Origin: Lomentospora prolificans
Taxonomy: Eukaryota > Ascomycota > Sordariomycetes > Microascales > Microascaceae
Assembly (NCBI GenBank): GCA_029532625.1
Contig: JARFXM010000010.1
Location: forward strand, 1,984,001 to 2,048,000
Length of the DNA: 64,000 bases
Reading direction: 5' to 3'
Positions 24,663 to 37,414 of this stretch are shown here, piece by piece. The notes beneath the pieces were generated by a model that saw only the letters and a list, made by a program, of their open reading frames with translations, did no database searches and was not told the DNA's origin. The position numbers were made by a program, and so were the translations under genes. Position 1 is the stretch's first letter. The number at the start of each line of letters is the position of its first letter.

Positions 24663-27600
24663 TGTGCGCCTCAGATGTATTTAGCTTCGTTGGGGTGGAA
24701 GGAGAGGGGAATACGCGAGCGTGTCGTTATGGAACGTTGCGGCTGGGACGGGGATCAGAGTCGAGATGTCCGAGCCAGACACCTGTGGCTATCCTCTCCA
24801 ACACTCAATGCGTGTTATTGTCGGTCGAGCTGGAGTCGCTCACGGATAGCAATCGTTCGCGGTATTTGTTGAGACAAGGTCCGATCGTGATATATAGTCC
24901 TTCGGGCCTTACAATTGACGAGGCACGGCGGCGAGGGGATGGGCCTCGAGTCGACAAGAGGCGATGGGTAGTGCGATGGAGAGAGGGATTTGTCTCGGGA
25001 CTAGGCCAAGGTAGGGGAGCGGGCTACGAAGGCGTAGAAATAAGGGAATGGCGAGGGATCGAAGCTGGTCGAATGGTCCAGGAGGCGTCTGGACTTTAGC
25101 GGGAGCACGGAGTACAAGTACGAGAGCGAGATGCGAGCACGGAGGGATCCAAGGGTCTGAAGCACAGGAGTACTTGTACCCGAGGCCTAGATCATTCTTC
25201 GTGTGGTTGCGAATGGTGTGTGGAACTCTTTAACGACAATGGAGAGGCACGCCAGATAGGATATTAACACGGATGCGTCTAAAAATGATGTTGTGTAAGG
25301 CCAAGACCGGAAAGGGAACTTTCGGTATTATTTAGGCTTGGGCACCGGTTCTGCGTGTCGAAGCGTGGTCAGCGGTGGTCAGGGTCGCGGTTAGTCTGGA
25401 TACGGCAAGGCCAGGAACAACGGACGATCAAGATGGATTGGTCGGGTATCTCGACGGATCGGTCTTGCGAACTGATTTCTTTAAGGGACGATGGCAAGAC
25501 GAGGGGTGATGGAGGGCTGAGATGGACCAGGGAGGCAATGGTTCAAGGTGGAAAGGTCGCAGCCAGGAGGCGATTTGAAGCGTGGGGACTTCTGGAGGGT
25601 TCGTTGGGGGCAGGACGGATTTGTCGTCCTCAGCGGTAGACGTGAATACGAGACGGGCCTAGGCTGGACTGGGGCTGGTGGGAAGGTTGCAGTCCAAGTC
25701 CAGGACTTTCGTGACCAGCGCCATTTCAGCGATCTTTGTTGTCACTCCTGCTGGGATGATGGCCTGGCGGGTAAATCCCGGGTGGGTGGTGCTGAGCCAC
25801 AGTGAGTGATCCACAGGGGTCAGGGTGTCGGACAGGGCGCGAAGCTGAGTTGAATGGATGTTGTTTCTTCGTTGTCCTCAGCCGATACTACCTGTACAAG
25901 CCAAGGGTCAGGACATGCGCCGGCACAGTCGCGGTTACAGTACAGTCGTCATAGCCAGCATCGATCGGGCTGATGGAGAAGACGAAACCAGGTCCAGCCA
26001 GCGGAGTGGAACTGCAACAACGAACCACTCCCAACCATGGCGGAACCCAGCACGGTTCGGTTGCCAGGGCGCATCAATGCAGCCGCTAGAAATTGACGGG
26101 ATACATTTATTTGAATCCTTGTTCCATATTGCAACATATGCACAGAGAACCGACCGTCAGACGCCCTCCTTCCAAGAAACAAAGAAAAAAAGGGTCCCAG
26201 AGAAAGTCAATTAAATGGAGTCCTGATCTGCGCCAACAATGGGAAGGAAAATAGAAAAGAAAAAAAGAGAGACAAAACCATTTCTGATCTACTTAGTTTC
26301 GGAAGTATGCTACCACATATTTCCAGTGCATCGATGCATCCTCAATCCCGGATTGCCAGCAGCGTTTAAGATCGTGCGCGAGTCTCTTACAGGGCCAGGA
26401 TACTGGAAGGAGCTGATGACATATGCGTGTGGAGCCTGCCACAGTCACAACGTACGAAGTAGTATCCCGGATGCTGGTCTTGACCTGCAGTGGTGAGATC
26501 AGCTCTGGAGAGCGTTGAACACGACAGGAGCCGTCATCCCTATCCCTTCGTATCTACTTGTTAACCCGGACCAAGCGCGCTAGGGTGGTCCTGAAGTTGG
26601 AGGACCTGCATTGTGGAATACAAGAACGTGTCAATGGATTTCGTTTCCCGAGAGGCAGCCAGGCAACGGTACCGGCATGCCCCCGAGGGAGCGCCCCTGA
26701 CCACCCACCCGTGTCTGCCGACCTACGGACAGTTACCGACGAATAGGAGCGGGTACTAGAGCCATGCCAGTCCGAATGGGGCCCGTTCTTCGGGCTAAGG
26801 AGTGTAGGCGAAGACTGACTGTTAAGTTCTTTTCCAGTATGCTTGTCTGTATTGAACTAGCCTAACATCCATGTTTAGTTGTTAAGCAGGAACCTATTGA
26901 GTATTGCTGTGCTGCCCAGTGACGTCGTTGGCGGTCCCAGTAACAAATTCAATTGCTGGCAATAATGGATACGCACCGACGCTGGCCGTAAGGCTGTGTT
27001 CTGTGGATCAGAGTGAGAGAGAAACCCCGTGCGAGGCAAGGAACCGCCCAAATCCAGTCCTGGCAGGGTCAAGGCTCGAGAGAACGAGCAGCCAGCCAGC
27101 TATTAGCATATACGAATGGGCTTGACGACGGCTACAGAGAGGCTCCCAATCAGCTGTTGATAAGAAAGACCTGTAAAACACGCTGTTCCAGATGCCCAAC
27201 TCGTGAAGACAACCCTAAATATAACCACCAATATATGCAGTCTGCGGCAGGATATCGTATCCTCACATCAGAAGACGTCGCTGCCCGACATCCAGTTTTA
27301 ATAGCTAAACGCAAAATCCCTCAAATTCACTTGAAAAAGTGCGTCATTCGGCCCAAGAAATTCGATGTAGCTAGCTGCCAGGTATCTATTCGGCTCCTCC
27401 ACTCGTAATTAATGGGGGAATTTCACCGCTGGCCAGAGGTGACGTCTTTTCTTCCATCCCCTGGATTTGACCTGCGTCCAGCTCTCAGCCCTAGACTGCG
27501 GCTGTGCGGTCGAGCCAGTTCCGACCGTGAATCACGGGCGCCAACGCCCTCCTCGACAAAGGGTCGCAAGTACGAGTTTTCCAACCTTCCCGCTTCCGGA

Positions 27601-30600
27601 CGCTGAGCCAAGCGCTTCTCGTGTCCAGCAATCAAGTTTCTACCTCTTCTTCTTCTTCTTCTTCCTCTTCCTCTTCTTCGCATCTGAAGGAGTTCTCTAT
27701 TGCGCGTAAACCTGGAGAAGTGCGGCAGCCGAATCTGAGGACTCAATTAGTTGTCTGTACTTGCTGCGGTCTTGACTGCCGGTTTTACATCCGGCTACGG
27801 CTCTGAAATACCCGGATGAGGCGGATCTTTGCACCTGTATTTGCGAGAAATGAAATTTCTCAGCCTAGATCCCCCTATTCTCAACGAATGCGCGATAGCC
27901 ATCGGGTAAACTATAAATGAGCTCTCGAGCGCTTCCCCAAAGTACGATTGATCATACACGTGCAAGCTTCATAAGAATGAGACAACTCGCTGCTCCAGTT
28001 AGAACACGCAGTAAATGAGACCCCAAACGAGCTGCACTGCATTTAGGGACTACTTCGGAGTGGAGCTTAGCTAAGATTTGTGCACAATAGTTTCTCAACG
28101 AGAGACACACCTCTCCCCGCCTTCGAATAAAAATGGCAAAAGGGGGCTGGGAAAATAATCGAAGGAAAAGAAGACATGGAAAAGGAGGGAGAAATGGGGA
28201 GAAGAAGACATGGAAGGCCGAATATGCGCCTGTTGTCAGAAGTGCGGCTCCTAGCTCGACGCTCCATTGAGATCTTCTCGATGCGAGAGAGACAGTGCAG
28301 TCACCCCTACGCGTATGTCCATTTGAGAGCCGGGAGGACACATACGCTAAAGCGACGTGGTAGAACGAGCGATCATGCTCGATAAGGCAAAGATCATCGG
28401 AAACAGCCACTCTCAGGGGTGTCATATGGCCAGCACACTCTATGAATGACACCCGGCGCCTGGATATTCCTGCCTAGATTTTCTCAATCCAGTCGACTCT
28501 CAGCCACAGCGAATCATCCTGCCATGTATCGGGCCAAGTGAAGGTGGGAGTTAGCGCTCTATAGTGAGTAGTTCAAGGGGCTCAAGCTTGGTGCCAAGAT
28601 AGCTGGAGCATTTGATAGCTAGCCAGAACATAAGGTGAACCACTTACATAGTAGACCTGCAATAGCAACGGCGGCTAATTGGGTTTCTCTAACGGCGTGC
28701 CAACTATCTTTCGTGCTTAACTTCCAAGAATTCCTCTTTATCGTAGACAGTAAATGCAAAGTAAATCTGTGTTTTATAGAAATATGAGCGAGTGTAGGTC
28801 CTAAACGGGCAACGCTGCGACAAGAGATTACTGCTTCATGAATGTAAGTATATGGGCATGATCGTATTCAAAATTAGCTCGTCAAGATTAAGACATAACA
28901 AGCGCGCATAACATTCCGATCGCTTCTGAAAGCTTGTATCAAGAACATGTGCCCATTTACTCTTTCCGTGAAGTCGGATGTTAGCCAGATTGTCCCTCAA
29001 CCGCCACCCAAGCTGCAGTGAGCCCCAGTATATCTCACCTGCCTTTCCTCGTCATTCTCACTACTGATACTCTAGTCCCAGTCTCTCAGTCTCAGTACAT
29101 CATCAGTAGGCCATCAAGAGGATCTCAAACATCCGAAAACCAGTTAACCAACGTGAGTATCCCTAGTAGCCTTGTTGGCGCTACTCTTCCCATCGGGCCC
29201 TCTTTGCGTGTTTTTAGTTGTAATTCTGCCCTCTTGAACACCATTCTTTCACACTTTCGGTCTAGTCGCTTTTGGAGCTTGAACATACTGCTTATCTCTA
29301 GACCTCTGGTGTAAGCCATACCGTTAATCGCTTCGCAAGAGATTTCTCTTGCGCCGGCCACGAGCCAGAATTAACCTACGCCTTCCCAGTCTTTCCGCCA
29401 GATATTATAATCAAAGTGTCTGGTGACCAGCAGTCACCTCATCTTCGAGCAAGCCTTACAGCTTTTTAGATATCCATTACCTGCACCGTATATATAGTCT
29501 AAGCTCGAGGAACCTAACATATATCCACATTTCTTTATGGGTCTCCAGATGTCCTTTCGCAATTTTCCCCCTTTACACTAACGTTTTGATATATTCCACA
29601 CATGTGGACACTACTGGGTCACCCAGGGAGATGGAGTTCGAGACAGCCACCGTCCTGACCGCGCCGGTATCGCAAAGTACCGTCGCTCACTCGATGCAAC
29701 CCTCTAAGTAACCTTGGCCTGGGATAGGCCGTCAGCCAAGGAATTGACAGTTTCCGAGAACTTGAATCTCGAAGATCTTATCCCCACGACTGATCCTGAA
29801 ATTGGGACACCACCAATTCCCTAACCTGTGGTATGCAGTGACGGACCATAGTTTTATCCTCGAATGGTTCTAAGCTATTCTATGGTGTATTTCGCAATTC
29901 AAAAGACATCAATATTCCATGTGTAGAACCAGCCTAGATCGTAATGGCTGTGTGATATCCCGGGAGGGACCGGAAGCATAAAAGATAACGCTGTGATCTA
30001 CTTTATCCGACGTTTCCCACCCCTTCGGACTTACACTACCCGGAATCTATAGCTACCGTTTATATTCCTTGCGTAATTGAGCTCCGGAAAAAGGGAGGGG
30101 GTGGGGATAAGTTGATATTTGCGTCCATTTCAAGAACCTAGTTCTATCCTTGGTCAGCCTTGTAGTTCGCCTAATTGGTCCCAAAAACAGCTCTCAGTTT
30201 GAAATGAGGGTGAATACGTCGTTTCACTTATAATACTCTTCCGTAGTACTGTACGCCGACCATCATAGCTAATGGAGAGTGCTTCGCGACTCTTCTACCA
30301 ACCTTGGTGGCAGTAGGATGCCTGATGGTCACACTTCAAATGACGGGATTTCAACTAGGGCGAAGCACGCACGTATGGGAGCTGTTGACAAGCTTCTGGA
30401 GATATTAGTAGAGGGCTGTTTGATGAGATATCCAATGCATCGCATAGAATTTGTAACGGATATGAAAAGCCTGGTGCTGGTGGCGGAGTAGTGTTTCCCT
30501 GCCCGCCTAGCTATAGCCTGGCGCGACTCTGATGATAGGAGGATGAGCACCCATTCTGGGTTCGGCTTTTGGGTTCGGACGGCAGGGAAATTCGGTCGAT

Positions 30601-32324
30601 TCAGTGTTCTCGTCTCGGCTGGTGTATGGAGTCTGGTGAATGCAAGCGGCTGTTTGTGTCATGTAATCCCCCATACAAGCTGGTAGGGGCGAAACCTACA
30701 CCTTTGGCCAAGCAAGAAAACTGATCAATTGTCTTTATCTTGCTAATGGAAAGGGTGTCCAGGGCCTTAGCTGTCTGATTATACGTCCATTGTATTTGAG
30801 GCGGTCATCTTGCTCTCATCATTTCTAAAAAACCTACGCTTCCGACCACTAGGGTTATTAAGTACAACTAGGCTATTGGAGTATTAATGGTAACCTGGGA
30901 AGCACCAGTTGACTGCTGAGATAAACATAGAACCACCTAACTGGGCTGGTTCAGGGGTTCAAGTCACGACACGCACACTCATGTCTCATCCATCACAGGG
31001 CTGTTGAGCATGACCATCTATCTGGTGGTCATTGGGTTGAGAACGGAGAGCCCTCAAAACCTGGGGTATCAGATCCCTGCCTTGATAATGTGTTTTTATA
31101 AGAGGGTGAATTTAAGCCTCTTGAGACTATACATGTGAAAGCTGTGGCTGGATATGAGATGCTTGACTGAGTGGCATTGATGTCGTTCTTTTTAAGCGTT
31201 CGACGTTGGAGCGTGCCGATGCACGTGACAGTACACGAGATGAGCAAGAGTCCTGTAACTTCCCGCATCTCAGATTTCGGGTCGATGGACACTGGCCACT
31301 GGTGCAGCTATGGAAACACAGCTAGACACAGTAATAATTCACTATATAAACTGTATAAAATACCTTCAATCTTGTCTCACCTGTCGTCATCTGGCAGCTG
31401 CCCTCTGTGTTTAATGCTGGTATTCCTATCATCTGGGAAGTTACGACTAGCATTCCAAGGTGAAATCTTATCAATAAGTCATATAGAATAGTGATGGGTT
31501 CCTTCCCCCCTTTAACAAAAATATCGGTGAACGTAGTTTCCCTACCACTCTCTATAAGTCTGGCGGGTCTTAATCCTAGACTCTGAGGATAACAACTATT
31601 CCTGCACTGAATTGGGGGGTGTGACCTGACGTCCACCTTCCCATGCTTTCCTATCACAGATATTACTATCACTCACTCTTGAGATTTGCAAACACACTCT
31701 CTGTGTCCTGTTCAGGGCTCTGTCTCCTTTCGTATTATTTTCTAAGCTCCTACAAGGCGATCTAGTCTTCGAAAAATCCCTCTTTTAATTGACCCTTACA
31801 CATCGATTCCCTTCATTTTATTGTGTTTGGCCACGCCAAAGTTTTTCACCCTTCCCAGCTCGCGTTCTTCGACGTTGGCACTGGCAAACGGGTGAGGGAG
31901 AAGGTATCTCCACAGTGTGAGCCACCTGCCAAATCAATGCTCTAGCCGCACGGCAGTGCAAGGGCCTGCAGTAAGTAACCCACAACCTCACCTCATCTCC
32001 AACCGGCTCTCAGGGTTGTTTCCAGCATCTAAATCCGTTCCAGATCCCATTCTCCAATCTATACACCCGTCTAAGTCCCGAGAGCCTCCGTATTCCTATA
32101 CCAACAGGAACTTGCTGGCTCCGTGACGACACCACTCGCTCGTGACGGGTCCCGACCTAAAATTCCGCTCTCGAAAGCGTTGCCACGAGACCGAATTGCC
32201 GAACGTTTGACATCTGTCAAAGTTCCTCGACTTCTCTTTTGCCCCTCCGAACCGACTCTCCCTTCCCATGACTTAGCCCGGCGATTGACTCTCGGTGCAC
32301 GCATCCCTCGATTATCGTCTAGAG
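24663..32324. other. 7.7 kb gene-poor region between rho2 and NST1
   Basis: This is the longest stretch without a supportable gene. The first 1 kb is the rho2 upstream region. From about 28.4 to 31.9 kb stops are dense in all frames and the sequence is AT-richer than elsewhere. ORFs up to 166 codons occur (27952-28452 minus) but have no recognisable domain. A short coding-like piece at about 30330-30490 (plus) may be a relic. The last 400-500 nt are the promoter and leader of NST1. No tRNA, terminal repeats or transposase remnants could be identified by eye. Confidence 0.5.
27644..27680. repeat. TTC/TCC trinucleotide repeat
   Basis: An imperfect run of CTT/TTC and CCT units, pyrimidine-rich on the plus strand, in intergenic DNA. 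Confidence 0.8.
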
Positions 32325-35300
32325 ATGCCCGCGAACAACCGCTCGCCAGCGATCCAAAACGCATCCTCTCCGACCGGCAAGAACGTCTCCAAATACACCA
32401 ACAAAGACGGTTCCAAGTTTATCGCCCTTCCGAAGGCTCCGCCAGCCTCTCAAATTTCTCAAAGCGCATTAAGCTCCTCAAATACCATGCCCGCGCCACA
32501 GCCATCAGTGCTTGGCTCTTCCAGCAACGGCCCGCCTCCCGGCGTAAACCCTAAAAAGCAGAAGCGTAGACAGAAAAACGCCGCGAAGGCTGCGGCTGCG
32601 GCTGCGGCTGCGGCTGCAGCGAACGGCCATAGCCCATCGCCAACCCCTTCGGATTCCCGAGCTGCTCCGACTGCTACGGCCTCTGCACCCTCTGCCTTGG
32701 AAGCCGACGAGGCATTGACGTCCCACACCTCGCAGCCTCTATCGCCGGGGCCGCAAGACTTTAACCAACTTCAGAACGGCATCCATGACGGGTACGGTGG
32801 CGACGGCACTGGTCTTTCAGCTAAGCAAAAGAAGGCCAAACGTAGTAAGCGAAAGAAGAAAAATGCGACCGGCGGTATGGACCTCGTCCCCGAAGCCGCA
32901 CCGCATTACAAGACCCATCGAACACGAGAAGACGACCGCTTCTGGAACACAAACACCAACGAGGAGCGCGAGCGTATCAAAACCTTCTGGATCAACCTGA
33001 CCGAAGACGAGCGTAAGAACTTGGTGAAACTGGAGAAGGACACGATCCTCTCCAAAATGAAAGAGCAGCAGAAGAATACTTGTAGCTGCGCGGTATGCGG
33101 CCGGAAGCGAAGCGCTATCGAACAGGAGCTCGAGGGCTTGTATGACAGCTACTATCGAGAACTGGAAAACTACGCTAATCGCGCAGATGGTTCCCTGCTC
33201 GGTGGTCCTGGTAACTTTGCCCTTCAAACGCGGGAGAACATGGTCGCCTATGAGGGACGCGTGCCGGCTCAGGCCCCCATGGCCGAAGCCTTACGTGTCG
33301 CCGATGATGATGACGACAGCTACGCCGAAGAAGAGTTTGAGGAGGATGATGATCCCTACAGCGAAGAGGATATTTCCGAAGACGACCGACGAGAGAACGA
33401 CCGAGTCATCGCTGACTTCTTAGATTTTGGCAACAGCCTTCAGGTTAAGGGTATGTTGCCAACCATGGTTAGCACTCAGCTATGGAACCGATGTTGATCT
33501 TCTTTGTTTCTAGGTGGAATTCTTACTGTTGCCGACGATCTTTTGAAGAACGATGGAAGGAAGTTCATCGAGATGATGGAGCAGCTTGCGGAGCGTCGCA
33601 TGGCCCGAGACGAAGGCATACCCCAAAGCCACTATCCTCGGATGATGGGCCACCGCCCAAACGGCGCCTACCTTTCTTCTCATGACCACGGACATCATGA
33701 AGACGACGATCACGACCATGATCACGATCACGATCACGATCACGATCACGATCACGATCACGACCACGACCACGATCACGATCACGATCACGACCACGAC
33801 CATGACCATGATCACGACCACGACCACGACCATGATCATCACCACGACCATGATCATGATCACCATGGCCATATACATAACCACGACGGGCACCACCTCC
33901 ACGACCATATCCATGATCACTCTCATCTGCACCCAGATGATGAGGGTGACTACGACGACGAAGATGAGGAGGAATACGATGAAGACCAAGAGGGAGATTA
34001 TGATGAGGATGAGGATGAAGTTGAGGTAAGTATTCGGGGATGTTACGAGGTTATCCAGTCTGCTAGAGTGTGTTTGTTGACCACGGAATCGTCATTTAGG
34101 AAACCATGACGGACCAGCAACGCATGGAGGAAGGAAGGCGCATGTTTCAAATTTTCGCAGCACGTATGTTCGAACAGAGGGTACTTAGCGCATATAAGAA
34201 AAAGCTAGCAACCGAGCGAACCGAGAAACTCCTGCAAGAGCTCGACGATGAGAAACGCCTAGAGGAGGAACGCAAGGCCCAAAAGGCAAGCAAGGCTGCC
34301 AAGAAGCGTGACCGCGAGAAAGCTAAAAAACTTGCCAATCAAGAGGCTAAGGCTAAGAAGGAAGCCGAGAAGGCCGCCGAAGAGGCCGCTAGAAAGCGTG
34401 AGGCTGAAAAGCGTGCCGAAGAACAACGGAGGCTTATCGAGGAGAAGCGAAAAGCTAAAGAGGCCCAGAAGAAGAAAGAAGAGGATGAACGCCATCGTAA
34501 AGAAGCAGAGCGGCTGAAACGTCAACAAGAGCAGGAGCGCAAGACCAGAGAGGCGCGCGAGGCTAAGGAACGGGAGAAGAAGTCTAAAGAGGAACAGCGC
34601 CAGCGAGAGAAGGATGCTCGCGAGGCAAAGGAACGTCAGGAACGGGAACAGAAGGAGCGTCAACAACGAGAGCGCCAACAGCAAAAAGAGCGTGAAGTAC
34701 GGGAACGCAAAGAGAGACAAGAGGCTCAGGAGCGCGAGCGCCGGGCCAAGGAAGTCCAGGCGAAGGGCGACCGTGAAACCAAACTGAAGGGTCTGGCCAA
34801 GCCTTCTACATCCAAGGGCGCCTCGGTCCAGGCAGCCCTCCCCAAGGCTGCGTCCGCCAAGAAACAATCAGCTGCACAAGCTGTAGCACCAGGTCAACCA
34901 CCACAGCAGACTTCGCACTCTACTGCTCCCCAGCATACACCCTCTCCCGCCGCGTTTGTGTCTCCCAAAGTTCCTGTCGCCACGCCCATTCTGCCCCCAA
35001 AGACGGTGCATCCCATTCGGTCACGGACGTCGTCATCCCAACAACACGATGTTCCTCCGCCTCCCATGCAAGCTTCGCAACAGGGCCCGCCACCTAGCCA
35101 TAACGGGTCACCCCATATGGTGACTCCGGACCACTCCAGCCCTGGGCCCGCCCTCCAAGGGCCTCCCCTTTTGTCTGGCATCCCCCAAACCGGTTCCCCC
35201 TCCATTCAGTCCCTTCGTGGTGCGGTGAACACCCCACCTCCTCCTCTTCCGCCTTATGGAGTGGGTCGTGGCTTAGGTCTGCCCCCTCCACCACCCGGGT

Positions 35301-36340
35301 TTGGCCAGGTTCCCCTCCCTCCTGGCCTACATAACAACCAAATCTTCCCTCCTGCCCAGGGTGGGTTCAGGTATGGTCCGGAGTTCATGCCACTCCCGCC
35401 CGGCTTAGCTAGCCCACTCCCGCGTGCGCCTTACGGGGGCCCGCCGCCTCCTCCGGGTTTCGGCCAGTCCGCTGGTGATCCAATGCTAGGTTTGAATCAC
35501 GCCTTTGGCCTGCCTTCTGACCTAGGTGTCGCTCAACAGCCACGACAGCTATCTGGCAGCTTGGACCCCTCTCCCTCACCACTGTCTGGACAAGCTATTA
35601 GTCGTCCCGCTCCTATCGGCCGCCCATCCAGCGTTGTCCACGGACAACGTTCTGTTGATAGGCCGTCGCACGATGCCGGTGATGAGGAACAGGAGCACCT
35701 CGGCAGCCGCGCGTTACTTGACGACGAGCCGGAGGACCCTATCATAGGCCAGGGGTCCCTGAGGCAGAGGGTTACGGCACCTGGACCCAATATTCGGACC
35801 CAGTTCCCTCCCGCTGGATTCATAGATCCCGGGGCATATGGCTCGCCTTTCCACTCCCAGTGGGGAGGACCCGCTGTCGCTTTCAGCCCTCAACCTGGCT
35901 TGAGCAGTTCGCTCTGGTCTACCTCCGGAGCCCAGTTCGGTGCGCCTGGAGCCCCGGTGGGGCAGCTTCGCAGTAGGCCTCAGGTCAATGCCGTGGCCCT
36001 CCGCCATATGCTCTGCCAAGCGTGTCAGTCGCTCACCGACAGTGGTCAGTCCACAGCAAACGGCTATGTGGACTTCGCTGCAGTAAAAGCCGCGATTCTT
36101 CAGTCTCTTGGACATGACGTAGCTGATGCCGAGCTGCTTGCGATTTCGGAGACGGAGGGTAATGGCCAGAACGGAGGCGGAAGTTTTGATAGCACCACCG
36201 AATCAGGTCGACAACTCATTCGATGGGTCGCTAACGGACCCCCAGAGAAGGCTCCTCACCATCCCCTTGGAGCCCCCGGAGACATTGGAAGCCCTATCAT
36301 TGGCAACAGTGCCGCCCCAGGAGCCGGGCGAGGGTCTTAG
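32325..36340 (+). CDS. NST1: Stress response protein NST1
   Basis: Model: join(32325..33450, 33514..34025, 34100..36340), 1292 aa. Introns are 63 and 74 nt (GTATGT...CTAG; GTAAGT...TTAG). Recognisable NST1 order: a poly-Ala and KKQKRRQKN region, then the FWxTNTNEERERIKTFWINLTEDER block. Next comes a zinc-knuckle-like CSCAVCGRKR, the DFGNSLQVKGGILTVADDLLKNDG block spanning intron 1, and an acidic region. A coiled coil rich in Glu, Arg, Lys and Gln follows (about residues 550-790), then a Pro-rich region and the C-terminal domain with RHMLCQACQSLTDS and NGQNGGGSFD. NST1 negatively affects salt tolerance in yeast and is linked to mRNA processing and decay. An Asp-His repeat is inserted between the conserved blocks. 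The frame continues far beyond the stop codon (see the entry after this gene). Confidence 0.93.
33708..33863 (+). repeat. GAYCAY hexanucleotide repeat encoding (Asp-His)n in NST1
   Basis: About 26 tandem copies of a GA(T/C)CA(T/C) unit, nearly perfect, inside exon 2 of NST1. The frame encodes roughly two dozen Asp-His dipeptides, followed by a further His-rich stretch (HHGHIHNHDGHHLHDH) and then an acidic run. All variation between units is at synonymous third positions, apart from a few HH steps. Confidence 0.95.
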
Positions 36341-37414
36341 GAGACCACGAAGTCGTCACCTCAAAAGGCAATTACGGTGACGCCTTCTACCACTGGGAAT
36401 TCCATGGAGTGTGGTGGTTTGATTACCAAAGTGTCTACTAACACACCCATGAATACCAGACTTGCCCCCAAGACTCCCCTTAACCCCAACGCGAAACCCT
36501 TCAAGAATTTTGTTATCACCTCTGTGAACTCAGTTACCAGTTCTATTATTAATCAGACGAAGCCCACTCCTGAGGACTCGGTCACAACTCCCGTCAAAAA
36601 TATCTCTTTATGCCAAGATGGGCACCTGGAGATTAAGGAGGCTTCTGGGAGTTCGGTTTTTGACTCCAACAAGCCCTCTATCATAGGGTCTGCTCACAAT
36701 GCTAAGAACGATATCTCTATGCCCGCAACCCAGGATTTTGCCACTCCTTTAGGCTCGATTCGAGAAGGACAAGCACCTACGAATTCGACTGGAGACCCTC
36801 GCCGGATACATGCTGTCCAGGATATTTTGAAATCTATCTGGGAACCTGGTGTCAGCATTGCCAGGGCGAAACCCCCTCCTACCGTTCACTTTGGGAGTGA
36901 TCTTTCCCACATCCCACCAATTACCCAGCTCATGCGGGAGTATGGTATTGCCCCAACACCACAGAGTGAGGCGGAAGACAAATCCATGGGCAAAGCGGAG
37001 AATGGCCAGCCCCGTAACTGGCGCAACTTTTAGAAAAGGACCACTCTCACTGATCGTTCCATTCCTAGCCTGCTAGAGGAGCACTACCGGATACACGGTC
37101 TGCAGCCTCAACTTTGGAGGGTGGAAGAGCAGCGGCGTAACTGTATTCCCAGTTCCATTTCGCCCTCTGAACAGAACTCTCAAGTTGGGGATGCAGAAAG
37201 GCGGACACAGAGCCTTGCCCCGACCTCCCTCTTAGGATCTGTGGGACCAAACACGTCGTTATCTAGCCATCAACATAGTTCGCTCACCTTGCCTGCCCAA
37301 CAGGCTCGGGACGACCATGGTAGAGCGGATAACCAGTCTATCAACACGCTTGCTCATCATGATGGGACAAGTCAGGGTGGAGAGGCTAGCCAGGATAATA
37401 CTGCCATTTCCTAG
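36341..37414 (+). other. Coding-like extension downstream of the NST1 stop
   Basis: The NST1 frame stays open after its TAG (36338-36340) up to 37414, interrupted only by one more TAG (37031-37033). The second TAG is removed by a plausible 129-nt intron, 36940-37068 (donor GTATGG, acceptor CCTAG, length a multiple of three), giving QLMRDLLEEHYRIHGLQPQL. A first internal ATG at 36404 would give a 293-aa product, join(36404..36939, 37069..37414), only 63 nt after the NST1 stop. Alternatively a 126-nt intron 36334-36459 would fuse the segment to NST1 and make a 1565-aa isoform. That intron has a perfect TACTAAC branch and CAG acceptor but a weak GTCTTA donor. Codon use looks fungal but less GC-biased than NST1. 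No family recognised. It may be an isoform-specific exon set, a separate gene or a decaying extension. Confidence 0.45.

Noticed and set aside
27952..28452. 166-codon minus-strand ORF in the gene-poor region
   Set aside because: No recognisable motif, no start context or splice partners; consistent with chance.
30940..30970. tRNA-like B box (GGTTCAAGTC)
   Set aside because: The flanking bases do not form a T stem, and no acceptor stem or A box was found upstream.
33708..33863. Possible CRISPR-like array
   Set aside because: Units are 6 nt tandem copies without spacers, inside a eukaryotic coding exon.
33510..33989. Antisense Val/Ile/Met-rich ORF across the NST1 repeat, resembling membrane segments
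   Set aside because: It is the reverse reading of the GAYCAY repeat and has no support apart from it.
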